Shown here piece by piece: positions 34,216-43,301 of a stretch of DNA of 64,000 nt. The DNA is taken from contig NC_014961.1 of the NCBI RefSeq assembly GCF_000186365.1, forward strand, positions 372,001 to 436,000, given 5' to 3'. Positions within the stretch are counted from its first letter, which is position 1; each line of letters opens with the position of its first letter. This stretch comes from Desulfurococcus mucosus DSM 2162 (GTDB lineage: Archaea > Thermoproteota > Thermoprotei_A > Sulfolobales > Desulfurococcaceae). The notes beneath the pieces are model-generated. The model ran no database searches. It was not told where the DNA came from and saw only the letters and a program-made list of their open reading frames with translations. A program made the translations under genes and the position numbers.

Positions 34216-36057
34216 GTGTTAAGCTTCTCTAGTGCTCTAATCTTTTTTACCGTAGTGCTGGTGCCGCTTTACACAATCTTCTTATGGCTCTCTAACAATG
34301 AGAAAAATAAGGATATTTCTCCTAATAACGTTCATATTCATGCTTCGAATAAGCTCTTAGACATGACCACGTATCTTTCCTTCGCTCTCTCAGCTACAGG
34401 GCTCTTGCTTACATTATCAACACACTTTAGAGAGACCCTTCCTTATTTCCTTATAACAGTTTTAATACCTTTTCTAAATGTTGTAACAGCATTCTATAAG
34501 CCCAGAGGCATGATCATAGCTTCATACGTGCTTTGGCACTTAATGCTTCTGCTAGGCAATGTTCCAGCAACTGGTATTGCTATCGGTGAGGGCACGGGAA
34601 TGCTGAGAGAGATGGCTCTAAATGACCATTGGAGGTTTGAGTGGGCGCACAATCCCAGCTACAACCCCCTCCCTACGATGGCTTTTATCCAAGCTACACT
34701 ATCAAGGGTCGCCGGTACTGACTGGTACAGCTGGGCTCTGGGAACCACAGTCTTCCTTGGCTGGGCCGTAGCCTATGACATCTCAGTGTACCTGCTGACG
34801 CTTTACGTAACTGGCGAGACTAGGGCTGCACTCCTCTCAATACCGCTGATTGCTGTAACACCTGAGACAGCAATACACCAGCACCCTTATCAATGGAGTG
34901 GCAATATGCTTGTGCTACTAGCATCAATGGTTCTAGTCAAAGCAGTTCAGGGCATGGAAAAACCTACCAGATATATACTCCTGATGACGCTACTCTTTAC
35001 GGGAGCCATCCTAGCTCACGCAACGGCACTAGCATACATATTCGTTTTACTCGGCCTCCTAGCGACAAGATACATGTACCCTCTGCTAGGGAAGCTCCAT
35101 TTAAGAATGGAAAAGACTCCTATAGAGAGAATTGTTCTGCCGGCTACCTTAGTTCTTGTCGTGATATTTTTCATTAGAAGCTTATATGTCTCCGGCTTTG
35201 CACAGTATGTAATGCCCTCGTTCCTTAGTGTGTATAACGGCCTAGTAGGCATTATAAAAAGTTTTCTCATACCTACAGAAGAGCATGAAATAGGTGCAGC
35301 AATACACATACCTCTCTACGAGAGAGCAGAAGTTTCACCTATACAGGCATATGTATGGAGCTATACGGCCTCATTGGCTACAGCATACTTCATATATGCG
35401 CTATTCTTGAAGAGGCGCGTCAGTAGTTTGCAGTTTTCCCTATACGTGACTTCCGTACTAATCCTCTCAGTATCATTTATGGGCTACAGTATATTGAAAG
35501 AAAAAAATTTCTATTTATTAAATAGGACAACATATGTTTTTATACCATTTATAGCCCCTATGGCATCTCTAACGCTCTCAAGGATTTTTGGTCTTTTGAG
35601 AAGGAGGAAAATTTCCTTGAGAGCATTAGGACTAGCTTCAATGCTGATGTTTATAGCTACAGCCCCCATAGCTGCTCAAGACCCGAACATATCGCCAATA
35701 CAATATGCAAGAATAAGAAACTCAGAGAGCGTTCCGTTGTCTATGGGCGACATCCTCATCGCTAAGAGTTTCCTAGGACAACTAGATGTTTCATCCGTAT
35801 CTCAGCTATATTTAACCTCCTCTCGACTCTATATGACTGGGATGTATAGGTTGACACCTCAGGGTAGTGCGGTAGGGATATGGTTGCCCACTTACACATC
35901 TAGATTCAAAGAAGCGCTAGGCCTAACCTCGTTTATTGACAAATTACAGCTACCAGCAATACATTTGAGTACAGATAGCAGTAGTTATACAGGAATGTAC
36001 TGTAAGCTTATCTATAGCATCGGTATAGACTCAACATCCATCTATATTTGTAATTAG
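34216..36057 (+). CDS. multi-spanning membrane protein, GT-C-like (possible glycosyltransferase or polymerase)
   Basis: This 613-residue protein has about 11-12 membrane helices and a C-terminal hydrophilic end. It begins with GTG at 34216, 3 bases after the GT4 stop. The segment EWAHNPSYNPLPTMAFI after the first helices resembles the outer loop of GT-C enzymes that use lipid-linked sugars, where acidic residues and a proline-rich turn bind substrate. It could also be a polysaccharide polymerase (Wzy-like). It is AT-richer than the neighbours. Assignment is by topology and context only. Confidence 0.65.
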   Translation: MLSFSSALIFFTVVLVPLYTIFLWLSNNEKNKDISPNNVHIHASNKLLDMTTYLSFALSATGLLLTLSTHFRETLPYFLITVLIPFLNVVTAFYKPRGMIIASYVLWHLMLLLGNVPATGIAIGEGTGMLREMALNDHWRFEWAHNPSYNPLPTMAFIQATLSRVAGTDWYSWALGTTVFLGWAVAYDISVYLLTLYVTGETRAALLSIPLIAVTPETAIHQHPYQWSGNMLVLLASMVLVKAVQGMEKPTRYILLMTLLFTGAILAHATALAYIFVLLGLLATRYMYPLLGKLHLRMEKTPIERIVLPATLVLVVIFFIRSLYVSGFAQYVMPSFLSVYNGLVGIIKSFLIPTEEHEIGAAIHIPLYERAEVSPIQAYVWSYTASLATAYFIYALFLKRRVSSLQFSLYVTSVLILSVSFMGYSILKEKNFYLLNRTTYVFIPFIAPMASLTLSRIFGLLRRRKISLRALGLASMLMFIATAPIAAQDPNISPIQYARIRNSESVPLSMGDILIAKSFLGQLDVSSVSQLYLTSSRLYMTGMYRLTPQGSAVGIWLPTYTSRFKEALGLTSFIDKLQLPAIHLSTDSSSYTGMYCKLIYSIGIDSTSIYICN

Positions 36058-36066
36058 GCTTAATAG

Positions 36067-37230
36067 ATGAAAGTGCTTCTCTTAGCATACGACTTAGGGC
36101 TTCAGGGAGGAATCGGCACGTTCAATTATGAGCTAGCTCTTGAACTCAGCAAACATATTGACGTTACCGTCATTATAAGAGGTCGCTTGTCTGGTTGTAG
36201 AGATCGTGACAAACTCAGGCTATGCACTTTTTGGTCTCCCCAAACTCCCCCCAAGGACGTGTGGTTCTATACCCTCAATGCTCAGAGGATACTAAGCCTA
36301 GCGAATAGAGAAGGTAGTGATTTGATCCACGACTCTTCGTCGGCACTGGGGCTCTTGCCTTATCTAGATAGGCTGGCTCCTGTAGTGGCCACCGTACATG
36401 GGTCTCCTATGCTGGGCTATCTCAGGTCTCTCTATAGTTCTCTCAGGGACAGAGCCAGATTCAGGCTCTTCGAATTCTCTCACAAGGTACCTAGTGCTGT
36501 TCTTTCGTTTTTTCACAAGCCCAGGGTAGGCAGGCTTGTCTTCGTATCTAGAAGTTGCATAGCCGATGCCCTGGTTCACACACCGCCTCGTGAGAGGGAA
36601 GAGCTTAGGAGGAGGTCTGTGGTCATCTATAACGGCCTTTCTATAGAAAGGGTAAGGAGGTCCGTGGACAGAGTAGACAGTAACTCGGCTAGTGTCGTCT
36701 TCGTGAGTAGGCTCATGGAATACAAGGGTGGTTTCAGGCTTGTGAAGGCATTTGTACACGTGGTCGAGGAGGTCAAGGACACTGTGTTGCATGTTATTGG
36801 TGAGGGGCCTGAGGGGCCTCTGCTGAGAGAGCTTGTCAGGAAACTCGGGCTTGAGAAGCATGTGATATTTCACGGGTGGCTGGGTAGAAGAGAGACCCTA
36901 AGGGTCATAGCCTCTTCGAGGATTCTGACACACCCTAGTCTCTACGAGTCCTTTGGTTATGTTATTGCAGAAGCCTATGCACTGGGCAAACCAGTGGTAG
37001 CGCACAGGGCATCATACTCGTTAGAGCTTGTGGAGAATTTCGGCGCAGGTCTTGTAGTGAACACTTTCGACGAGAAGAGATATGCTGAGGCATTGATGAC
37101 CTTGCTGACGGATGATAACCTTTACAGGAGGCTTAGCCAAAGGGCCCTAGCTACGGCAGAGGAATACTTCGACATAAGGAGGACTGCTGAGGAATATCTC
37201 AGAGTATATAGAGAGGTGGTAGGCGAGTGA
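36067..37230 (+). CDS. GT4 glycosyltransferase
   Basis: This 387-residue GT-B glycosyltransferase begins VLLLAYDLGLQGGIGTFNYELA. The GT4 motif YESFGYVIAEAYALGKPVV (E-x7-E) is complete. The middle part has VVFVSRLMEYKGGFRLVKAF and VIGEGPEGPLLRELVR. It overlaps the deacetylase gene by 4 bases. The sugar is unknown; retaining transfer is known for the family. Confidence 0.9.
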   Translation: MKVLLLAYDLGLQGGIGTFNYELALELSKHIDVTVIIRGRLSGCRDRDKLRLCTFWSPQTPPKDVWFYTLNAQRILSLANREGSDLIHDSSSALGLLPYLDRLAPVVATVHGSPMLGYLRSLYSSLRDRARFRLFEFSHKVPSAVLSFFHKPRVGRLVFVSRSCIADALVHTPPREREELRRRSVVIYNGLSIERVRRSVDRVDSNSASVVFVSRLMEYKGGFRLVKAFVHVVEEVKDTVLHVIGEGPEGPLLRELVRKLGLEKHVIFHGWLGRRETLRVIASSRILTHPSLYESFGYVIAEAYALGKPVVAHRASYSLELVENFGAGLVVNTFDEKRYAEALMTLLTDDNLYRRLSQRALATAEEYFDIRRTAEEYLRVYREVVGE

Positions 37231-37841
37231 GGTGTGCTGTGCTGACTTTTGACGACGGATATCTAAGCCACTACGAGATAGCCAAGATGCTCTACCGAAT
37301 GGACGTCCCCGCGACCTTCTTCATAATAACGGGGCTCATGGAGTACAATGGCAGGAGGCTCTTGGCCACGAGGCCCGAGCTGATCAGAGAGATGAGGGAC
37401 ATGGGGCACGAGATAGCCTCACATACAGTGAGCCACAGAGATTTGACGAGAATACCTGTATGGGAGGTAGAGCGCGAGGCCGCTGAATCCAAGAAAATGC
37501 TCGAGGAAACAGTGAGAGATGAGGTCAAGGGCCTCGCCTACCCATACGGCTCGTTCAACGATAGGGTAGTCGAGGTCGTTAGGAGATATTACTCCTATGG
37601 CAGGACAATGGGTACAGTTAATAGATGGAACGAAAAGGCCGACTCTTATGTGATTGGAAGCATAGGTATTAGACACCTACCGGAGGTGCCCATGAGACTG
37701 CTCGTGAACAGGACCGGTCTTGTGGTGCTGACTATGCACGACGAGAGGCAGCTGATCGTAAGGGCTGTCGTGGAGCTCCTCAGGGCCCTGGGGTTCAGGC
37801 TGACTACGCTTAGCGAGGCACTGAGGGGGCACAATGTATAA
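37227..37841 (+). CDS. polysaccharide deacetylase (NodB family)
   Basis: This 204-residue protein is a NodB-fold deacetylase that removes N- or O-acetyl groups from sugars. Motif 1 is LTFDDGYLS (both aspartates present), motif 2 is SHTVSH (the metal histidines), and the third region LAYPYGSF takes the place of RxPY. A later MHDE fits the last motif. It lacks a signal peptide, so it may act on lipid-linked precursors inside the cell. It overlaps the next gene by 8 bases and belongs to one operon with the flanking glycosyltransferases. Confidence 0.88.
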   Translation: MRCAVLTFDDGYLSHYEIAKMLYRMDVPATFFIITGLMEYNGRRLLATRPELIREMRDMGHEIASHTVSHRDLTRIPVWEVEREAAESKKMLEETVRDEVKGLAYPYGSFNDRVVEVVRRYYSYGRTMGTVNRWNEKADSYVIGSIGIRHLPEVPMRLLVNRTGLVVLTMHDERQLIVRAVVELLRALGFRLTTLSEALRGHNV

Positions 37842-39051
37842 AGTAATCAGTATCCTGCACCACTCACTACCCATGATCGATGGTAAGTTGGCAGAGGAGG
37901 ATGGCCAGGGCTGGCACTTCAGGTCAGCCTTAGCTCTGAGGAGGCTCGGCGGCTTTGCCGTAGAGGCTGTGAGGCCTAGTGGAGAAAGCCAAGGGCTTGT
38001 CAAGGTCGTAGATGAGATCCCCCTCGTGCTCACACCCACATTGAGACTGTCGCCGAGCCATATGTTATGGAAATGGGACGAGGTCTCGCCAGAGCTGGCG
38101 AGATATGTGGAGCACAGAGTATCGAGAGACGGCTATATACCCTATATACACGAGTACAGAGCCCTTAACTCAGAGCTTGTTGTAAGAAGGCTCACAGACC
38201 ACCCAGTGATTCTACAACACCACGGGTCCAGCCCCCCAAGCCTCTCTAGGCTCATGAATCCTAGTCCTTTCTCAGTAGCTAAGGAACTTTCTAAGATAAA
38301 GAGAGAGGGGCTCTTGAGAAAGATCCACGGTGTGTTCTTCGTGGTGAATATTAGGGAGAAGAAATACCTGGAGGAAGTGTTGGGTGTAGAAGCTCGTGTG
38401 CTGTTTAGAACTATGGCCGTGGACTTCGAGAAACTGAGGCCCCCTGCTTGGGAAGAGGTTCAGAGGTTCAGAGAAGCCCTCGGTATACCTCTAGATGCTG
38501 TGGTATTGGTCAGCTATGTAGGGATATTTAGAGAAGAGGCTAGTTTCCTCAAGGGCCTCCACTATATACCCGTGATATGGAAGATGCTCAGGAAAGAGTA
38601 TGGGGGCAGGATAGTGATCGTCCTTACGGGTGTCAGTGGAAGGTGGAGAGATATGCTTAGGGAGATGGGTATCAGGGTTTACGGGTTTCTCCCTCACCAG
38701 GAGTTCCTGAGGTTCTTGAGTACCTCCGACATATACTTCTTTCCGGCCACCGGAGGCTACTATGGCGGTCCTGGCGTGGCTGTAATGGAGGCCATGGCCC
38801 TGGGCAAGCCTGTGGTGAGCCCCACATTCCTTGAGATGCCTAGAGAAGCTATACCGAGGACAGGCGCTGTAGTAACACCCTTTGTAGGCAATGCCAAAGA
38901 CCTCAATGTCTTTATAAAGAGGCTCAAGTATGTGGTAGACAATGTAGAGGTCTTCAGGGCGAGGACAAGCATGATAAGAGAGGAGGCTCATAGGGTCTTC
39001 TCGTGGGAATCTTTTGTGAGAGACTTCACTGATGCTGCGAGGGGGCTGTAG
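37834..39051 (+). CDS. GT4-like glycosyltransferase
   Basis: This 405-residue GT-B protein has C-terminal patterns VVLVSYVGIFREEASF and GGPGVAVMEAMALGKPVVSP, the GT4 donor-binding segment. The N-terminal half is less typical, starting YKVISILHHSLPMIDGKLAEEDG. It is translationally linked to the deacetylase (overlap) and the following oxidoreductase (3-base gap). Confidence 0.82.
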   Translation: MYKVISILHHSLPMIDGKLAEEDGQGWHFRSALALRRLGGFAVEAVRPSGESQGLVKVVDEIPLVLTPTLRLSPSHMLWKWDEVSPELARYVEHRVSRDGYIPYIHEYRALNSELVVRRLTDHPVILQHHGSSPPSLSRLMNPSPFSVAKELSKIKREGLLRKIHGVFFVVNIREKKYLEEVLGVEARVLFRTMAVDFEKLRPPAWEEVQRFREALGIPLDAVVLVSYVGIFREEASFLKGLHYIPVIWKMLRKEYGGRIVIVLTGVSGRWRDMLREMGIRVYGFLPHQEFLRFLSTSDIYFFPATGGYYGGPGVAVMEAMALGKPVVSPTFLEMPREAIPRTGAVVTPFVGNAKDLNVFIKRLKYVVDNVEVFRARTSMIREEAHRVFSWESFVRDFTDAARGL

Positions 39052-39054
39052 GCC

Positions 39055-40050
39055 ATGGTCAGGCTCAGAGTAGGTATTGTGGGTGGAGGTTTTGCGGCTG
39101 GGCATCATGTGAAGGGCTGGAGGGCGAATAAGGCTAAAGTTGTGGCTGTCTCAGATATTGCTGTCGAGAGAGCCAGGGTCTTTGCAGAGAGCCACGGGAT
39201 CCCCCGCTACTTCAGTTCTCTAGAGGAGATGTTGAAAGATGTAGAGCTGGATGTGGTCTCTATATGTACTCCCCCACAGACCCATAGAGAAGTTGCTGTA
39301 AAAGTGGCTCAAGCCAACGCGAACATGTTTGTTGAGAAGCCTCTCGCGACCAGCTACTCCGATGCAGCAGAGATCCTTAATGTTGCGAGATCCAAGGGCG
39401 TGAAAGTAGGTGTTGTCTCAAACTACCTCTATACGCCAGTCTCTATTAAAGCGAGGAGACTTGTCAGAGAAGGTGTCATAGGGCCTGTATGCCGTGTCGA
39501 TATAGCCGTCTACGCGCCTAGGGAGGTGGTCCTAGCCAGGAGCGGTGGCTGGCTCGAGAGCCTGCCAGGACACGTGTTTGGCGAGGTCCTGCCACATGCG
39601 ATATACATCCTGCAAGATATTATCGGAAAGCTTGATGTCGTATCTGTAGACTTCTCGAGGCTCTCTGAGGGAGGCTGGACGCTCTATGATGAGCTCTATG
39701 CTGTCCTCAGGGGAGAGAGGGGTGTTGGTAGGCTGACTATATCGTATAATGCTAGGAGGTTCGATATCTATGTGTATGTGGAGGGGGAGAAGGGCTCACT
39801 GATCTATAACCCTGTCGGCAAGATTATTTCCAGGCTATCTACCAGCTGGAGGTGGGCCTCTAATCTACTGTCTCTCAAGCCCTATCTAGAGCTCGGGTTC
39901 GACCATATATTTAACAGGGCCCCGAGAGATCCCTTTGCAGAGAATATAGGAGATTTTATAAGGCTCCTGGAGAGAAGAGACGACGACCACCTAGACATGT
40001 TGCTCAACCAGGTCAGGGTATACGAGGAGATCCTGAGGGAGTACCGCTGA
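39055..40050 (+). CDS. Gfo/Idh/MocA-family sugar oxidoreductase
   Basis: This NAD(P)-dependent dehydrogenase of 331 residues probably acts on a nucleotide sugar of the locus. The N-terminal Rossmann fold has VGIVGGGFAAGHHVKGW, and the catalytic stretch is VEKPLA, as in the family. The C-terminal part is the beta-sheet domain. Its stop overlaps the proposed CTG start of the next glycosyltransferase gene (CTGA at 40047-40050). Confidence 0.87.
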   Translation: MVRLRVGIVGGGFAAGHHVKGWRANKAKVVAVSDIAVERARVFAESHGIPRYFSSLEEMLKDVELDVVSICTPPQTHREVAVKVAQANANMFVEKPLATSYSDAAEILNVARSKGVKVGVVSNYLYTPVSIKARRLVREGVIGPVCRVDIAVYAPREVVLARSGGWLESLPGHVFGEVLPHAIYILQDIIGKLDVVSVDFSRLSEGGWTLYDELYAVLRGERGVGRLTISYNARRFDIYVYVEGEKGSLIYNPVGKIISRLSTSWRWASNLLSLKPYLELGFDHIFNRAPRDPFAENIGDFIRLLERRDDDHLDMLLNQVRVYEEILREYR

Positions 40051-41009
40051 CACAGAGACACTGTGTAAGTGTCATAGTGCTGACAACAGGAACCCATGAG
40101 AGACTGGGCTACCTGAGGCTCCTCCTGAGGTCTCTCTCTAGACAGACCATGAGGCCCTCAGAGATAATAGTCGCCTCTGAGGTCTCTGACAGAGAGCTCC
40201 TAGAGACTGTTAAGAGAGAATGCGGAGACACATGTATGGTCCTCGCCACAGGGCTCTGGAACAAGTGTAGGACTGCCAATAGGGCCATACTGGAGTCGAG
40301 GGGAGACATAGTGTTTCTCCTCGAGGACGACCTAGTGCTCAGGGAGGACTTTATTGAGGAAGTCGTCAAGACCTTCGATAGAGACGGCTCCATAGGTTGC
40401 GTCTACTCGAGGTGCGTTTGGGTCTTCAGGGAGGGTGCGAGGAGCAGGGGAGGCCCTCTGGGGCTCGCGACGAGGCTCCTGAGCAAGCTGTCCGTTCACG
40501 AGTCCCTCCTGCCCAGGCAGGTCAGGACCATAGATAGGCACCTAGCCGAGATCCCCGTCTTCACCATGAGCGTCGCGTGCAGGAGGGAGGCCCTGCTGAG
40601 GGCCGGGCTCTACGACGAGTCCGTGGAGGAGCCCATACAGGGCGAGGACTTCGACCTGGCCATGAGGGTGAGGGCGGCCGGCTACAGGATAGTCGCCAAC
40701 GGCAAGGCTGTCTCCTACCACTTCACGAGGCAGGTGTCGAAGAGGGTGGAGAGGCTGAGGAGGGACCCGAGGCACATAGAGGGGGTGTACCGCAGCGAGG
40801 TGTACTTCCTGGCGAAGAACAGGGGGCTCGTGGGCCTCTACGTGGTGCCTCATGCCATCTACAGGGCGATCGAGGCCGTCGCATGGGCCGCCAGGAGCGG
40901 GAGGCCCTCCACGGCCCTGTACGGCGTCAGGGGCATCATGGTGGGGCTTGTCAAGGGCTGCGTCAGCCGGGGGGCGGGACCCTGGAGGAGCCGCTCGTAT
41001 ACGTCATAG
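40047..41009 (+). CDS. GT2 glycosyltransferase with apparent CTG start
   Basis: The first beta strand of the GT-A fold, CVSVIVLTTGTHERLGYL, begins before the first GTG (40077), and no ATG, GTG or TTG lies in frame between the TAA at 39912 and that GTG. The frame holds CTG at 40047-40049, overlapping the upstream TGA (CTGA), with GAGGGAG five bases earlier. That is the normal layout for a coupled start. The protein then has the metal site FLLEDDLVL and GEDFDLAMRVRAAGYRI. Its first 110 codons are of medium GC and the rest very GC-rich, a sign of recombination. The 3' end overlaps the next gene by 28 bases. Confidence 0.78.
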   Translation: MTQRHCVSVIVLTTGTHERLGYLRLLLRSLSRQTMRPSEIIVASEVSDRELLETVKRECGDTCMVLATGLWNKCRTANRAILESRGDIVFLLEDDLVLREDFIEEVVKTFDRDGSIGCVYSRCVWVFREGARSRGGPLGLATRLLSKLSVHESLLPRQVRTIDRHLAEIPVFTMSVACRREALLRAGLYDESVEEPIQGEDFDLAMRVRAAGYRIVANGKAVSYHFTRQVSKRVERLRRDPRHIEGVYRSEVYFLAKNRGLVGLYVVPHAIYRAIEAVAWAARSGRPSTALYGVRGIMVGLVKGCVSRGAGPWRSRSYTS

Positions 41010-41895
41010 TCCTGAACTACAACGGCAGGGAGCTCCTGAGGAGGGCCCTCGCGAGCCTAAGGAAGACGAGGTACGGCAACATGAAGATCCTCGTCGTGGA
41101 CAACGGCTCGAGCGACGGATCCGTTGAGATAGTGAGGAGAGAGTTCCCGGAGGCGGAGATCCTGGCGCTCCCGAGGAACCTCGGCTATGCCAGGGCAAAC
41201 AACCTGGGCATAGCAGTGGCCCTGAGGAGAGGAGCCAGGTACGTGGTACTGATGAACAATGATGTAGAGGTAGTAGACCCCTGGTGGCTAAGGTTAGCGG
41301 TGAAAGTGATGGAAAGCCATAAAGACATAGGGATAATGGGCCTTAGGTTTTATTGCCAGGTGCGAGATGCCAACATTGTTGTGGCCCAAGAATCATAGAG
41401 GTCAATGAAGTGTGGTTCGCAAGTGTCGTGATAAGAGCTGAGGTATTTAGTACTATCGGTTATTTAGATCCTTGCTATATTTTAGGAGGATTCGAGGACG
41501 TAGACTTTTGCTATAGAACACGAAGAGCAGGTTTTAAGGTAATATGCAATCCTCATATAAAAATAATTCATATGCATCAGGCAACTTTTAAAAGAATGCC
41601 GTCGACGATTCGTTTATGGACCGGCTCGGCTAATGATGTTAGGTTTTGTATACTTAACCGGTCCTTAAGAGAACTGCTAGGCATTATTTTATGGTCTTTG
41701 CTAAGGAGTCGTACGGAATTCTCTTGGTTAACGCGAGGATTCGTAACTTTAGTTAAATGGTACGGTATTTTAGGAGTTGTATGCTTAATCGTCAAGGGCA
41801 TTAAGAGAAGACTTTTTAACGATGTATATATAAGCTTTAATTTGTCTAGTTTACACGTAGAGCAACTAAAGATGTTGTGTAAAGGTAAATTATGA
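40982..41895 (+). pseudogene. GT2 glycosyltransferase with one-base deletion and composition switch
   Basis: The protein reads LEEPLVYVIVLNYNGRELL from a CTG at 40982 through VLMNNDVEVVD to GLRFY. The frame then stops (TAG 41396-41398), while the next frame carries on from near 41350 with RIIEVNEVWFA, GGFEDVDFCYR and a C-terminal part to 41895. The total of 914 bases is one short of 305 codons, so a single base (a T in TTTTATTG) seems lost. No ATG, GTG or TTG is suitably placed upstream; GGGGGGCGG lies just before the CTG. Up to about 41240 the DNA is very GC-rich, and after about 41370 it is AT-rich, so the gene looks like a hybrid. Confidence 0.75.
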
Positions 41896-42878
41896 AGAGC
41901 ATTCTCGTTTCTATTGTGATCCCCGTGAAGAACGAGCGCGGGAACGTAGAGCAGTTGATAATGAGCATCTACGGGCAGACCTACAGGCCGATCGAGGTGG
42001 TCGTGGTGGACGGGGGCTCGACGGACGGGACGCTCGAGGCACTTCAGGAGCTGAAGGCGAAGCTCAAGGGTGCGGGCTTCGCGATAAAGGTCCTGAAGGA
42101 GGAGGACTTCGGGAGCCTGAGATCGCCGGCGAACGCGAGGAACATAGGCGTACTGAATAGCTCCGGCGAAGTGATCGTCTTCTTCGACGCCGACTTCGAT
42201 CTAAGCGGCGACCCCGAGGCTATAGAGAAGATCGTCGCTGGGCTGGGCGAGGGAGAGCACGTCGCCATAACCTACGCCCCCAACGGCCACACCTGGGTCG
42301 AGAGGCACTTGGCCCTCGACGACATTGTCTACTACTTCCGCGGCGGCAGGCCTCTTCACGTCGTCTGCTGCTTTAGGAGGTCCGTGTTCTCCAGGGCCCT
42401 CTTCGACGCCAGCCTGGGCTTTGGGGAGGACCTCGAGTTCCTGGCGCGCGCCAAGACTATGTGGAGGGTCGTCGGGACCGGGGTCAGGAGGTGCTACCCC
42501 CACACCCTGGGCCAGCTGATGAAGCAGCAGCTGTGGTACGGCAGGACGGCGCTGAGGTACTTCAGGAAGGTGGGGGCGATGCGCTGGCCGATAGACGTCG
42601 CCAGATCCAACGCCGTGCTGGGTATCGTAGCCCTCGATGTCATAGTCTCGGCGGCCTCAATGAACGTGCTACTAACGCTGGCCGTGACGGCGCTACTGCT
42701 AGCCTTCGTGGCGCACAGGTGGCTGCGCAGAGACGTAGTGGTGCTGGGCGGGAAGCCAAGGCTGATCTTGGAGAGGCTGGCGTGGACTCTGTTGAGGGAG
42801 ACCTACGGCAGGCTCTGGTTCGACATAGGGTTGCTGCTGGGGCTGGCGAGGTCCTCACACCGAGACCTAGGCAGGTGA
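41892..42878 (+). CDS. GT2 glycosyltransferase with C-terminal membrane helices
   Basis: This 328-residue enzyme starts ILVSIVIPVKNERGNVEQL and has the metal site VFFDADFDLS and the acceptor segment GEDLEFLARAKTMWRVV. Two or three membrane helices follow (residues 235-275). Composition returns to high GC after the AT-rich end of the preceding gene, which it overlaps by 4 bases. It resembles membrane-linked GT2 enzymes of polysaccharide clusters. Confidence 0.85.
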   Translation: MKSILVSIVIPVKNERGNVEQLIMSIYGQTYRPIEVVVVDGGSTDGTLEALQELKAKLKGAGFAIKVLKEEDFGSLRSPANARNIGVLNSSGEVIVFFDADFDLSGDPEAIEKIVAGLGEGEHVAITYAPNGHTWVERHLALDDIVYYFRGGRPLHVVCCFRRSVFSRALFDASLGFGEDLEFLARAKTMWRVVGTGVRRCYPHTLGQLMKQQLWYGRTALRYFRKVGAMRWPIDVARSNAVLGIVALDVIVSAASMNVLLTLAVTALLLAFVAHRWLRRDVVVLGGKPRLILERLAWTLLRETYGRLWFDIGLLLGLARSSHRDLGR

Positions 42879-42889
42879 CCTGATACGCG

Positions 42890-43300
42890 TGCAAGAGAGG
42901 GTATCGTCATAGTAGTCCCAATGCACTTACTCATACTGAGGGGGACCGAGAGGTGGGCTCTCGAGGTCTCAAAGCACCTCTCAAGGATGTTAAAGTCGAG
43001 CATATCCATAGTGTCGTTCTGTACCGGCCTGGAGGACTACGGAGCGAGCCGCGTGAAGGTGCCTAGCCTGGTCAGATACCTGGCTGAGGCTAAGAGCGTA
43101 GAGGCACTCTTCGTACCGAGCATTTATTATAAGCATGTGAGCAAGAAGCTGGCGCTATTGAGCGGTTCACGAGCCCTTAGTCAAGCTGGAAGACGTTACA
43201 AATGTTCTTGAGCAAAACGGCTATGTCACAGACGGCGTGTTCCAACCTAGGAGAGACGGCTAAGAAGCTAGTCTATACGAAACACCACCGCTGACGACTA
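42890..43300 (+). pseudogene. decayed GT4 glycosyltransferase N-terminal remnant
   Basis: The frame reads IVIVVPMHLLILRGTERWALEVSKHLSRML, very like the opening of GT4 enzymes (G-x-E-R-W-A-L-E), but it lacks a start codon and runs into unrelated sequence by about 43160. A second patch in a different frame (VKLEDVTNVLEQNGYVTDGVFQP, 43171-43240) looks like the middle of the same kind of protein. The remaining catalytic domain is absent. It is a clear relic between two GT2 genes. Confidence 0.55.
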
Positions 43301-43301
43301 T

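Noticed and set aside
40577-40981. Long open frame on the plus strand before the second GT2 gene
   Set aside because: It lies wholly within the preceding GT2 gene in another frame, and its glycine/arginine-rich translation is a by-product of high GC.
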